From Morganella psychrotolerans (GTDB taxonomy: Bacteria > Pseudomonadota > Gammaproteobacteria > Enterobacterales > Enterobacteriaceae), in assembly GCF_001676155.1 (NCBI RefSeq), contig NZ_LZEW01000001.1, positions 930,001 to 994,000 on the forward strand: 64,000 nt of DNA. The letters are read 5' to 3'. A program made the position numbers and the translations under genes. The notes beneath the pieces are model-generated. The model searched no databases and had not been told where the DNA came from. It was given only the letters and a program-made list of their open reading frames with translations. This document shows positions 10,144 to 21,043 of the stretch, one piece after another (the stretch's first letter is position 1; every line of letters begins with the position of its first letter).

Positions 10144-10608
10144 TTACACTGTGTGTACCCCGCCCGTCCCTGACTGACAGACGAATTCTTCAATTGCATC
10201 CCCGTTACTGGGTGAAATGGTTTTCCCTGCGGCATTTTCCGCCGGTAACCATTCATACGCCAGATGCTCCGTTAAAGGAACCGCTCTCGGCGCGGGTAAG
10301 CGTAACATAAACCAATGTTCCGTATTGTGAGTCACCGCAGGTGCATAGCGATGGCGAAAATGCGGAAAAATGGTATAGCAGACAGTGCGCTGACAATCCG
10401 TCAGCAGTAACTGCTCTGCAATAATATCAATGCCGGTTTCTTCTTTTACTTCCCGGACTGCGGCCTGCCGGGGAGTTTCTGCCGCTTCCAGACTGCCGGT
10501 GACGGACTGCCAGAAAGCAGGGTCATCACGGCGCTGTAACATCAGAACACGCCCCGTTTCCTGCTCATAAATAACCACCAGCACGGATTCAGGGCGTTTA
10601 TAAGCCAT
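10144..10608 (-). CDS. nudB: Dihydroneopterin triphosphate pyrophosphatase (Nudix)
   Basis: Removes pyrophosphate from dihydroneopterin triphosphate, an early step of folate synthesis. The Nudix box is complete at residues 38-60: G38, E44, R52-E53, E56-E57 and G59. The 154-residue length fits NudB. The ATG lies 5 bases after the aspS stop, so it is likely translated from the aspS message. Confidence 0.93.
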   Translation of the reverse strand: MAYKRPESVLVVIYEQETGRVLMLQRRDDPAFWQSVTGSLEAAETPRQAAVREVKEETGIDIIAEQLLLTDCQRTVCYTIFPHFRHRYAPAVTHNTEHWFMLRLPAPRAVPLTEHLAYEWLPAENAAGKTISPSNGDAIEEFVCQSGTGGVHTV

Positions 10609-10613
10609 CAGAT

Positions 10614-12383
10614 TCAGTCGCTTTCTTTCTGCGTAACGGTAATCGCCAGTTCTTTCAGCGAATCCGCCGCGGCAAAGCTCGGGGCATCCGTCATCAGACA
10701 GGCTGCTGCCGTAGTTTTAGGGAATGCGATAACATCACGGATATTTTCAGTCCCGGTCAGCAGCATCACCAGGCGGTCAAGACCAAAGGCCAGACCTGCG
10801 TGTGGTGGTGTGCCGTATTGCAGTGCATCCAGCAGGAAGCCGAACTTCTGGCGCTGCTCTTCCTGAGTGATCCCCAGAATGCCGAATACAACCTGCTGCA
10901 TTTCATTGCGGTGAATACGCACTGAACCGCCACCCACTTCATAGCCGTTAATGACCATGTCGTATGCATTGGCGATTGCCTCTTCCGGTGCATCTTTCAG
11001 CTCTTGCGCTGACATATCACGCGGGGACGTAAACGGATGGTGCATCGCGGTCAGACCGCCTTCACTCGTTTCTTCAAACATCGGGAAGTCAATCACCCAC
11101 AGCGGACGCCAACTGTTCAGGTCAGTGATACCAAGGTCGCGGCCGGTTTTCAGACGCAGCGCACCCATTGCATCCGTCACCATTGATTTGGCACCGGCAC
11201 CAAAGAAAATAATATCGCCGGACTGCGCATCAGTACGATCCAGAATCGCTTCAGCGGTATCAGCGGTCAGGAACTTGGCAACCGGAGACTGAACGCCTTC
11301 AAGACCGAGTGAGCGATCGTTGACTTTCATCCACGCCAGCCCTTTCGCGCCATAAATACCGACAAATTTGCCGTATTCATCAATCTGTTTGCGGGTCATT
11401 TCTGCCCCGCCGGTGACACACAGTGCCACAACGCGGCCTTTCGGATTGTTGGCAGCATCGGCAAAAACAGAGAATTCAGACTCTTTTACCAGATCCGCAA
11501 TATCAGTTAACTCTAACGGGTTACGTAAATCCGGCTTATCAGAACCGAAACGACGCATCGCTTCCCCGAATGTCATCACAGGGAAATCACCGAGGTCGAC
11601 ATTAATAATGTCATTCCACAATTCGCGGATCATTTTTTCCATGACGCCACGAACCTGGTCTGCGCTCATAAAGGAGGTTTCGACATCGATCTGGGTAAAT
11701 TCAGGCTGGCGGTCAGCACGTAAATCTTCATCGCGGAAACATTTCACAATCTGATAATAACGGTCAAACCCGGACATCATCAGTAATTGTTTAAAAAGCT
11801 GCGGAGACTGCGGCAACGCATAGAATTTGCCTTTATGCACACGGCTCGGTACCAGATAGTCACGCGCACCTTCCGGTGTCGCTTTGGTCAGCATCGGGGT
11901 TTCGATATCGAGGAACCCTTCGCCATCCATAAACCGGCGGACAAACCCGGTTACCCGCGCACGGGTTTTCAGGCGGGTTGCCATTTCAGTGCGGCGCAGA
12001 TCCAGATAACGGTACTTCAGACGCATCTCTTCAGTATTGGTCTGATTGCTGTCGAGCGGTAATGGCTCAGACTTATTAAAAATGGTCAGACCATCTGCAT
12101 GCACTTCCACACTGCCGGTCGCCATTTCTTTATTAATTTGATTTTCAGGTCGCGCGCGGACAATGCCGGTAATCTGAATACAGAATTCATTACGTAATTC
12201 TGATGCCGCGGCAAATGCGTCTTTTTGCTCAGGATCGAAAAAAACCTGAACGATGCCTTCGCGGTCACGCATATCGATAAAAATCAAACCCCCGAGATCA
12301 CGACGACGGTTTACCCAACCACTAAGGGTTACTTTTTGACCGATGTGAGCACTGTTGAGCTGCCCGCAATAATTAGTACGCAT
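10614..12383 (-). CDS. aspS: Aspartate-tRNA ligase
   Basis: Charges tRNA-Asp with aspartate. Class II synthetase of 589 residues: N-terminal OB-fold anticodon-binding domain ([20 protein letters not shown]), motif 2 ([18 protein letters not shown]), the bacterial GAD insertion and motif 3 ([13 protein letters not shown]). AAGGA lies 7 bases upstream of the ATG. First gene of the aspS-nudB-yebC-ruvCAB series. Confidence 0.97.
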   Translation of the reverse strand: MRTNYCGQLNSAHIGQKVTLSGWVNRRRDLGGLIFIDMRDREGIVQVFFDPEQKDAFAAASELRNEFCIQITGIVRARPENQINKEMATGSVEVHADGLTIFNKSEPLPLDSNQTNTEEMRLKYRYLDLRRTEMATRLKTRARVTGFVRRFMDGEGFLDIETPMLTKATPEGARDYLVPSRVHKGKFYALPQSPQLFKQLLMMSGFDRYYQIVKCFRDEDLRADRQPEFTQIDVETSFMSADQVRGVMEKMIRELWNDIINVDLGDFPVMTFGEAMRRFGSDKPDLRNPLELTDIADLVKESEFSVFADAANNPKGRVVALCVTGGAEMTRKQIDEYGKFVGIYGAKGLAWMKVNDRSLGLEGVQSPVAKFLTADTAEAILDRTDAQSGDIIFFGAGAKSMVTDAMGALRLKTGRDLGITDLNSWRPLWVIDFPMFEETSEGGLTAMHHPFTSPRDMSAQELKDAPEEAIANAYDMVINGYEVGGGSVRIHRNEMQQVVFGILGITQEEQRQKFGFLLDALQYGTPPHAGLAFGLDRLVMLLTGTENIRDVIAFPKTTAAACLMTDAPSFAAADSLKELAITVTQKESD

Positions 12384-12559
12384 ACGATATCCTTTTGTCC
12401 GCTATTGTGCGTTTCTGCAAAATTTTGGCATGGTTCTTTTATGAAGAAATGTCAAAAAGGTCATCATTATAGTGGAAAACTCCTGATGAGATAAGAGCAA
12501 ACCGCACATCTGCCGCAGAGAATTCTCTCACTAATTGATAATTTTCAAATAATTCACTA

Positions 12560-12634
12560 TATACCCAACGTCATTCAGAATGCAGGCAGGTTTTACGCCG
12601 CCAACGAACCTGCAGTTTGCATGGATAAGGTATA
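12560..12634 (+). repeat. Short ERIC element, first of a tandem pair
   Basis: A 75-bp copy with both ends but no central inverted repeat, in the aspS-yecN spacer. Its right end shares the TATA with the next ERIC. Confidence 0.85.
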
Positions 12635-12757
12635 TACCCAACGTCATTCAGAATGCAGGCAGGCGGCAAGTGAAGATAAACGGGGAGCATACATCAGTAT
12701 GTGACCCGGTTAGCTGAGCGTAGCCAACGAACCTGCAGTTTGAATGAATAAGGGTAC
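12633..12757 (+). repeat. Full-length ERIC element, second of a tandem pair
   Basis: About 125 bp in the same orientation as the preceding short copy, abutting it head-to-tail. The central inverted repeat (GAGCATACATCAGTATGTG) is intact. Ends about 80 bases before the yecN start. Confidence 0.9.
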
Positions 12758-12838
12758 AGATTAATATTATTTATTGTGACCTTATCTGCTTTGAGGTTTA
12801 TCATTGTTTTGCTGTTTCAATTGACCATGAGGGAAAAA

Positions 12839-14076
<1,238 letters not shown>

Positions 14077-14077
14077 C

Positions 14078-15055
14078 ATGATTGATTTCAGTGATTTTTA
14101 TCAGTTAATTGCAAAAAATGAACGTCTGAGCTGCTGGCTGGAAACCCTCCCGGCGCAGTTGGCACAATGGCAGCGGGAGTCTCTGCACGGCTACTATCCG
14201 GGCTGGGTCAAATCCATTGAAAACCTGCCGGACATGACACCCCACACACTTGATCTCAAAAACAGCGTCACCGCAACACGCGACCCTGTGCTGAATGAGG
14301 GCGAAACCCGGCGGATAACGAATATCCTGCGTAACCTGATGCCGTGGCGCAAAGGCCCGTTCTCTCTCTATGGCGTGGAAATTGATACAGAATGGCGCTC
14401 GGATTGGAAGTGGGAACGTGTGCTGCCGCACCTCTCACCGCTGGCGGGACGCACCGTACTGGATGTCGGCTGCGGCAGTGGTTATCACATGTGGCGCATG
14501 GTAGGTGTTGGTGCGGAACTGGTGGTCGGTGTCGATCCGACACAGCTTTTTCTCTGTCAGTTTGAAGCAGTGCGTAAGCTGCTCGGCAATGATCAGCGCG
14601 CACATCTGCTGCCGCTGGGTATTCAGGAGCTTCCTGCCCTGAAAGCCTTTGATACTGTCTTCTCCATGGGTGTTCTGTACCACCGCCGTTCCCCGCTCGA
14701 CCACCTCTGGCAGTTAAAAGACCAGTTGGTCAGCGGCGGTGAACTGGTGCTGGAAAGCATTGTTATTGAAGGTGATGAACACCAGTGCCTTATCCCGGGT
14801 GACCGCTACGCGCAGATGAGTAATGTGTATTTTATTCCGTCCGCGAAAATGCTCGCCGTCTGGCTGGAAAAATGCGGCTTTGTCAATGTGCGGATTGTTG
14901 ATGAGTCCGTCACCGGCACAGATGAACAGCGCCGGACAGAATGGATGATCAATGAATCACTGGCGGATTATCTTGATCCTGAGAATAAACTGCTGACCGT
15001 TGAAGGTTATCCGGCTCCCCGCCGGGCGGTTCTGATCGCACAAAAACAGGAATAA
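14078..15055 (+). CDS. cmoB: tRNA U34 carboxymethyltransferase
   Basis: Transfers the carboxymethyl group from carboxy-SAM to 5-hydroxyuridine at position 34 of tRNAs, allowing wobble reading. 325 residues, with the SAM-binding motif [15 protein letters not shown] and conserved [20 protein letters not shown]. Starts one base after the cmoA stop, so the two are translationally coupled. Confidence 0.96.
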   Translation: MIDFSDFYQLIAKNERLSCWLETLPAQLAQWQRESLHGYYPGWVKSIENLPDMTPHTLDLKNSVTATRDPVLNEGETRRITNILRNLMPWRKGPFSLYGVEIDTEWRSDWKWERVLPHLSPLAGRTVLDVGCGSGYHMWRMVGVGAELVVGVDPTQLFLCQFEAVRKLLGNDQRAHLLPLGIQELPALKAFDTVFSMGVLYHRRSPLDHLWQLKDQLVSGGELVLESIVIEGDEHQCLIPGDRYAQMSNVYFIPSAKMLAVWLEKCGFVNVRIVDESVTGTDEQRRTEWMINESLADYLDPENKLLTVEGYPAPRRAVLIAQKQE

Positions 15056-15081
15056 TCCACCGGTATCGTCATTTTATTCTG

Positions 15082-15110
15082 AGATACCCTGCTTTGCGGG
15101 GTATCTTATA
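15082..15110 (+). terminator. Probable terminator after cmoB
   Basis: AGATACCC pairs with GGGTATCT around a 9-base loop, followed by a moderately T-rich stretch (TATATCTGT). Confidence 0.6.
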
Positions 15111-15163
15111 TCTGTCAAAAAAGTATCACCCCGCCCTTTATTTCGCTACTCTTTATATTCATA

Positions 15164-15243
15164 TATACCCTTATTCATTCAAACCGCGGGTTCGTTGGCG
15201 GCATGAAGCCAGCCTTCCTGCATCTTGAATGACGTTGGGTATA
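15164..15243 (-). repeat. Short ERIC element
   Basis: An 80-bp copy with TATACCC and GGGTATA ends and the internal inverted repeat missing, ending about 25 bases before the next gene's start codon. It lies within that gene's leader or promoter. Confidence 0.85.
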
Positions 15244-15266
15244 ATAATCAATAAAAGAAAAAATGA

Positions 15267-17456
15267 ATGATGAAGAAAACAAAACTCCCGCTGCTGCTGA
15301 GTATCTTATTCTTTGCGCCATATGCCTCTGCAACCCTGCTTAGTGACAATAAGACACAGGTTTTTATTGATCCCGAAACACTGCTGATCACGGTCGCAGG
15401 CACCACGGTTAATCAGGGAACAGAAAAACAACCTGTTGATAAATTGACAGAAAATAATTCACACGCCACCTGGGTCTGGCCGGATAAACAGATGCAGGTG
15501 TCTGCCGAATTTACCAATGCAGAGCTGACCCTGACATTCCGGACAGGCAAAGCGCAGAGCCTTCAATGGTTCAGCCTTCCTGACTCAGGTGTATCCCAGC
15601 TGTATATGCCTCTGGGCGAAGGCAGCCGGATCCCCCTTAATAATACACAGTGGCGCAGGTATCTTGTCACTGAACAAAACAGTATTGATACCAACTGGGA
15701 TCTTAAATTACCGCTCTGGAGCCAACAGCAGGATCGGGTATTCAGCTGGATTTTATTAACGCCTTTTAATAACCGGATCCGCTTTTCTGAAGATAAAAAT
15801 ACGCTGAAAATGACCGGGGAACACCAGTTCAGTTCGTTTAATCAGCAGCAGCCTTTTTCTGTCATATTGCATACCGGAGATACCCCTCTGGATGGTGCGT
15901 TACGTTACCGCCGCTGGTTACAGGACACACAGCAATTCTTCCCGTTACAGGATAAATTTGCACTTATACCGGACGGAAAGAAACTGATCGGTGCGACCCA
16001 TATTTATCTGTGGGGAAAAGGCGTTATTGATCAGCAGGATATTAAAGACTGGACAGGTCTGAACCAGTATCTTCAGTCACCGGAAGGACAGGTTTTATGG
16101 CAGGCACTTGACCGCGACAGTCAAAAGGCTTTTCAGAAACTGAGCGGAAAAATACCGGAAAAATGGCAGCAGCCTTATCTGACAGAGTCACTGAATCAGG
16201 CACTGAAAAAGATAATACCATTGCGCGGTACCCCGGATGACACTGATTTTATGACCGCACAACGGGACCAGGCGCAGGATATAAAGCAGTGGGTAAAACA
16301 AAATACAGGCCGCTGGTTACAACCTGAATCAGAATGGGGGCAAGGTCTTTCTCTGTCGCTGCTTAACGCGCTTTCTGCCGCCGGACTGAACAAACTCTGG
16401 CTGGGTGTGGATAACTGGACAGTGACCTATTATCAGCCACAGGCCGTTAACCGGGCGAAAGAGCTGGGCTATCTTATCGGCAGTTATGACTCTTATGATA
16501 CCGGGATCCCCGCTGGGAAAAACAGCGAATGGCTTACTGCACAAGTCCCCTCTTTATTACGGGAAAAATGTGCAATCGTCACCGAAAAAGCAGAAAAACT
16601 GCCGGGATTTGGCGGGGATGGTTATTACCTGAATCCGGGCTGTATGCAGCGCTATTCAGAACAGCGTATCCGGGAGTTAGTCCGCTTATCCGGGATAAAC
16701 AGCTTATTTCTGGATGTCGACGGTACCGGAATGGTGTCTGATGATTATAATCCGTCCGCACGGATGAGCGCGGAAGAAATGGCGGGTGCCAGAAATAACA
16801 GGCTCCGTTGGGTGACACAGACAATGCAGATCCCGGCAGGCTCTGAAGATGGCAACGCAGTCACCGCTAAGTACCTGATGTTTGCTCACGGAATGGAAAC
16901 CTGGGGATTCGGCTGGGGTGATAAAGACATTCACCGGAACAAACAGTCGCCTTATTATCTGGGCGCATGGTGGCCTGAAAGCAAACCGGCAACATTTTTT
17001 CAGCCTGCAAAACTTAAACAACCGTATCTGACAACGGAGTTTGATCCCCGCTGGAGACTACCGTTATATCAGGCGGTATTTCATGATGCGATTATCAGCA
17101 CACATCACTGGACGTATGATAATTTAAAATTCCCTGAGGTGAGAATTACCAGGGAACTGCTCAGCCAACTCTATAACACGGCTCCGCTCTATAATCTCAG
17201 CCGTAATACCGTGCAGAAGCGTCTCCCGGCACTGATTCAGTCTGACCGCACATTCCGTCCGCTGCATGAGCATCTCTGGAACAAAGCACTCACAGATTTC
17301 CGCTGGCTGGATAACGCAGGATGGGTACAACAAACGCAATTCAGTGACGGAACAACCATCACCGTTAACTTTGCCGCAGATGTCCTGCTTGGTTATCCGC
17401 CACATTCTGTTAACGCAATATTGCCGGATGGACAAAATATCAATACATTATTTTGA
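15267..17456 (+). CDS. Putative secreted glycoside hydrolase (TIM-barrel, GH101/GHL-like)
   Basis: A 729-residue exported protein with a clear signal peptide (cleavage near ASA, residue 23). The first 240 residues look like a beta-sandwich. The middle is consistent with a glycosidase barrel: it contains NSLFLDVDGTG near residue 485, resembling the catalytic-aspartate strand of GH101-type and related GHL enzymes, and a late AHGMETWGFGWGD segment. A C-terminal beta domain follows. Substrate is unknown; host or dietary O-glycans would be a guess. Flanked by ERIC elements on both sides and not part of an obvious operon. Family assignment is by motif memory only. Confidence 0.5.
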   Translation: MMKKTKLPLLLSILFFAPYASATLLSDNKTQVFIDPETLLITVAGTTVNQGTEKQPVDKLTENNSHATWVWPDKQMQVSAEFTNAELTLTFRTGKAQSLQWFSLPDSGVSQLYMPLGEGSRIPLNNTQWRRYLVTEQNSIDTNWDLKLPLWSQQQDRVFSWILLTPFNNRIRFSEDKNTLKMTGEHQFSSFNQQQPFSVILHTGDTPLDGALRYRRWLQDTQQFFPLQDKFALIPDGKKLIGATHIYLWGKGVIDQQDIKDWTGLNQYLQSPEGQVLWQALDRDSQKAFQKLSGKIPEKWQQPYLTESLNQALKKIIPLRGTPDDTDFMTAQRDQAQDIKQWVKQNTGRWLQPESEWGQGLSLSLLNALSAAGLNKLWLGVDNWTVTYYQPQAVNRAKELGYLIGSYDSYDTGIPAGKNSEWLTAQVPSLLREKCAIVTEKAEKLPGFGGDGYYLNPGCMQRYSEQRIRELVRLSGINSLFLDVDGTGMVSDDYNPSARMSAEEMAGARNNRLRWVTQTMQIPAGSEDGNAVTAKYLMFAHGMETWGFGWGDKDIHRNKQSPYYLGAWWPESKPATFFQPAKLKQPYLTTEFDPRWRLPLYQAVFHDAIISTHHWTYDNLKFPEVRITRELLSQLYNTAPLYNLSRNTVQKRLPALIQSDRTFRPLHEHLWNKALTDFRWLDNAGWVQQTQFSDGTTITVNFAADVLLGYPPHSVNAILPDGQNINTLF

Positions 17457-17492
17457 TTTATCTGTTTCCGCGTACAAATACTGTATAGGCTA

Positions 17493-17581
17493 AAAATGAC
17501 CTCACTATACCCAACGTCATTCAAGATGCAGCCAACGAACCTGCCGTTTGAATAAACAAGGGCATATACTGAGGTCATTTT
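17493..17581. terminator. Terminator inverted repeat split by an ERIC insertion
   Basis: AAAATGACCTCA at 17493-17504 is the exact reverse complement of TGAGGTCATTTT at 17570-17581. The 65 bases between are a short ERIC. Lying between convergent genes, the arms look like an original bidirectional terminator into whose loop the ERIC landed. Confidence 0.7.
17506..17568 (+). repeat. Short ERIC element inside a terminator loop
   Basis: A 63-bp shortened ERIC (TATACCCAACG...GGGCATATA) flanked by C on each side and then by the 12-bp inverted arms of the terminator. Confidence 0.85.
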
Positions 17582-17593
17582 ACTGCCGCCCTG

Positions 17594-18346
17594 TCAGTGC
17601 ATAACAACACAGTGCAGATCCAGCACGCCCTTCATGGCTTCCACGGTATCCCCGTCCACGCAGGTATGTGAAAACTCATCCGTTTCACTGTCACTGCCCA
17701 TCGCCACCCCGACTTTACGGTAACGCATGGTGGACGGTTTAATTTTAGAGGCGGAGCTGTGAACTTCCTGCAAACCAATATCCAGAAATTTCTGCACATT
17801 CGCCAGTCTCACACCAGCGCCCGCCATAATCAGCGGTCCCTGACTGGCTTTTTGCAGCTCTTTCAACAGAGGCAAGCCCAGTTCGGCACTCAGTTGCTGC
17901 CCGGATGTCAGGATCCGGCTGACCCCGAGATCGGTAAGCTGTTGCAGCGCCAGTAACGGGTTAGCACACATATCAAAGGCCCTGTGGAAAGTGACTGCCA
18001 TATCTCCCGCCAATTTACACAGCATCTTCATCCGCGGCAGATCCACATGCCCGTCTTCATCCAGCAGCCCTGTCACCACGCCGGGAAAACCTAATTCACG
18101 GATTTTGATAATATCATTTTTCATCACGGCAAATTCGGATGTGGTATAGCAAAAATCTCCGCTGCGCGGGCGGACAATCGGGTGAACAGGGATCCGCAGA
18201 CGATCAATAGTTTGTTTTAACATTCCCCAGCTGGGTGTCAATCCGCCTTCTGAGGGCGCAGCACACAATTCAATCCGGTCAGCGCCGGACTTTTCCGCAG
18301 TGAGGGCACATTCCACGCTGTAGCAACAAATTTCCAGTTTCGCCAT
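17594..18346 (-). CDS. cutC: Copper homeostasis protein CutC family
   Basis: A 250-residue TIM-barrel protein of the CutC family, cytoplasmic. The family was linked to copper tolerance in E. coli, but the molecular activity remains uncertain. Conserved segments: [35 protein letters not shown] and [13 protein letters not shown] lies 7 bases before the ATG. Neighbour of yecM and argS as in E. coli. Confidence 0.92.
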   Translation of the reverse strand: MAKLEICCYSVECALTAEKSGADRIELCAAPSEGGLTPSWGMLKQTIDRLRIPVHPIVRPRSGDFCYTTSEFAVMKNDIIKIRELGFPGVVTGLLDEDGHVDLPRMKMLCKLAGDMAVTFHRAFDMCANPLLALQQLTDLGVSRILTSGQQLSAELGLPLLKELQKASQGPLIMAGAGVRLANVQKFLDIGLQEVHSSASKIKPSTMRYRKVGVAMGSDSETDEFSHTCVDGDTVEAMKGVLDLHCVVMH

Positions 18347-18507
18347 TGATTAGCCTCATTACATAGTTACGCAGGTAAATATCGATTTAAAACGATTCAG
18401 TTATCTTGCGATACACTATTACACGCAATATAGATTAATGAATTGTTAAATATCACAAGATGCAAAATATCCGGAAGATAATCGCCCGCAAATGTCAGAA
18501 TTGCAGG

Positions 18508-19068
18508 TCAGCGCTCACTTTCAACAATTTCCTGCAACGTAAACGGATGAAATTTAATCGTTATATTATCTCTGCTGACCGCCAGGGTCGGGTTCGGTAA
18601 CCGCTCATTATCTGCATCTGCGCGCGGATGACTCTCTTTGATTATCACCCCGGACGGCAGCGGAGACGGCAGTAATGCCGCCGCGCGTTCAGTCAGTGTG
18701 GCAGGCTCTCCCGGCAGTACCAGTTCAACATGCTCCCATCCCTGATGTGCATACTGTTTGCCTTTCGGAAACGGCAGTTCAATCACCGGAATCTGCCAGT
18801 GCAACAGCGCGAGGGGCTGATGAAGCAAGAACAGATACACCGGGCGTCCGTTGATATTATTATCCGATAATACCGTTGCACACTGACGCAACCCTGCCAC
18901 CCAGTGCTCTGCCAATTCAGTATCATGTGTGCGCAGTGAGATATGGTCTGCCTCATACGCGCTCAGATCTAACTGCAAATCATCAGCAAGCTGCTGTAAT
19001 TTCCCGGCAAAAACCGGCAATTCCGCCACCAGCGCGGCAAGTGCCGTAATCTGTTCTGTGCTTTTCAT
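18508..19068 (-). CDS. yecM: VOC-superfamily protein YecM
   Basis: A 186-residue protein related to E. coli YecM, with the vicinal-oxygen-chelate-like fold (paired beta-alpha-beta-beta-beta modules) and the likely metal-site stretch ADHISLR near the N-terminus plus GWEHVELVLPG. Function is unknown. The start at 19068 is chosen because AGGTGA lies 6 bases upstream and homology begins there; a frame open to 19119 adds unrelated residues. Divergent from argS. Confidence 0.85.
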   Translation of the reverse strand: MKSTEQITALAALVAELPVFAGKLQQLADDLQLDLSAYEADHISLRTHDTELAEHWVAGLRQCATVLSDNNINGRPVYLFLLHQPLALLHWQIPVIELPFPKGKQYAHQGWEHVELVLPGEPATLTERAAALLPSPLPSGVIIKESHPRADADNERLPNPTLAVSRDNITIKFHPFTLQEIVESER

Positions 19069-19240
19069 TATGCTCACCTGTGAGAATTTACCACCCCGGA
19101 AAGGCGCTGATGGTAGCATGAGACCCCCTTTTTATGGTATAAAACCTCCCAAATTTCCCGACAACATCCCGCCCGGACGAGCCTGCTCATCCTCCGCTGT
19201 ATCCGGTGTGTCATGTTGTTTTCTATATTAAGGTAATCCG

Positions 19241-20972
19241 GTGAATATTCAGGCAATTCTTTCCGATAAGATCCAACAGGCTCTTATCAGCGCGGGCGCA
19301 CCACTTGATTGTGATGCCATCGTTAAGCAGTCTGCCAAAGTGCAGTTTGGTGACTACCAGGCCAATGGTGTCATGGCTGCGGCGAAAAAAATGGGCATGC
19401 AGCCCCGACAGCTCGCTGAGAAAGTAGTTGAACTGCTGGATCTGAACGGAATTGCTGACAAAACAGAGATTGCCGGACCCGGGTTTATCAATATTTTTCT
19501 CTCTCCTGCCTGGCTCTCGGCACAGCTTGAGGTTGCACTGGCAGATGAAAAACTGGGGCTGACCCCGGTTAAGCCGATGACCATTGCTATCGACTACTCT
19601 GCCCCGAACGTTGCCAAGCAGATGCACGTCGGTCACCTGCGCTCCACCATTATCGGTGACGCTGCGGCACGCACCCAGGAATACCTGGGTCATAATGTGA
19701 TCCGCTGTAACCACGTCGGAGACTGGGGCACGCAGTTTGGTATGCTCATCGCTTACCTGGAAAAAATGCAGAATGAAGATGCCGCGGATATGGCGCTGGC
19801 TGATCTCGAAGTGTTTTACCGCGAAGCAAAAAAAATATTACGACGAAGATGAAGACTTTGCCGTACGCGCCCGTGGTTATGTGGTGAAATTACAGGGCGG
19901 CGATGAATACTGCCGTACTATGTGGCGCAAGCTGGTGGATATCACCATGCAGCAGAATCAGGAAACCTACAACCGTCTGAATGTCACTCTGACAGAAGAT
20001 GATGTGATGGGTGAAAGTCTCTATAACGATATGCTGCCGGGCATCGTCAGTGACCTGATGGCACGCAAAATCGCGCAGGAAAGCGAAGGCGCGATCGTCG
20101 TTTATCTGGATGAATTTAAAAACAAAGAAGGCGACCCGATGGGGGTGATTATCCGCAAAAAAGACGGCGGATACCTCTACACCACCACTGATATTGCCTG
20201 CGCAAAATACCGCCACGATGTGCTGCACGCAGATCGCGTTCTCTATTATATCGACTCCCGCCAGCACCAGCATCTGATGCAGGCATGGACGATTGTCCGC
20301 AAAGCCGGCTATATCCCTCAGAGTATGACGCTGGAACACCACATGTTCGGGATGATGCTCGGCAAAGACGGCAAACCGTTCAAAACCCGTGCAGGTGGCA
20401 CTATCCGTCTTTCTGATCTGCTGGATGAAGCGGTTGAACGCGCCGGAAAACTTATCCGCGAAAAGAACAGTGATATGGCAGAAGATGAACTGAAGCAGCT
20501 TGCGGAAGTCGTCGGTATTGGTGCGGTGAAATACGCTGACCTGTCAAAAAGCCGGACCACGGACTATATTTTCGACTGGGATAACATGCTCGCCTTTGAA
20601 GGTAATACCGCGCCCTATATGCAATATGCGTATACCCGCGTGGCATCCGTCTTTAAACGCGCCGGTATTGACAGTGCCTCACTGACACTGCCGATAATCC
20701 TCAATGATGACCGCGAGCGCCAACTTGCTGCGCGCCTGCTGCAATTTGAGGAAACCATTACCTCTGTTGCCCGTGAAGGTATGCCACACATGATGTGCAG
20801 CTACCTTTATGAACTGGCGTGTCTGTTCTCCGGCTTCTACGAGCATTGCCCTATTCTGGCAGCAGAAACAGAAGAACTGCGTCAGAGCCGCCTTAAACTG
20901 GCACTGCTGACTCAGAAAACCCTGAAAGCCGGGCTGGATACACTGGGTATCGGTACTGTCGAAAAGATGTAA
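19241..20972 (+). CDS. argS: Arginine-tRNA ligase, interrupted by a +1 frameshift
   Basis: Charges tRNA-Arg. The GTG start at 19241 (AAGG 8 bases upstream) opens a frame that ends at 19852. Homology continues without a gap in the +1 frame to the stop at 20972. The break is at the run of eight A at 19828-19835; removing one A restores Ala-Lys-Lys-Tyr-Tyr-Asp-Glu-Asp and a 576-residue product (E. coli 577). The HxGH signature (HVGHLRS) is in the first part, and the KDGKPFKTR and DALR-type C-terminal domain in the second. ArgS is normally indispensable, so a sequence error or slippage at the A run is more likely than true loss. Confidence 0.9.
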
Positions 20973-20986
20973 TATCATCCATACTG

Positions 20987-21013
20987 AAAAAGGGACCATC
21001 GCGGTCCCTTTTC
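20987..21013 (+). terminator. Terminator after argS
   Basis: AAAAGGGACC pairs with GGTCCCTTTT around a 5-base loop and ends in T, 14 bases past the argS stop. The A-rich left arm would also serve the convergent LRR gene. Confidence 0.85.
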
Positions 21014-21043
21014 TGTTTTTACTGCTCCGCTGCCACCGCACAT

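Noticed and set aside
19820-19860. Programmed ribosomal frameshift signal in argS
   Set aside because: The A8 run could slip, but no stimulatory stem or internal Shine-Dalgarno stands out and argS is not known for programmed frameshifting; two other genes in the window show the same homopolymer lesion.
19890-20342. 150-codon minus-strand open frame in argS
   Set aside because: Antisense shadow of the conserved ArgRS catalytic domain.
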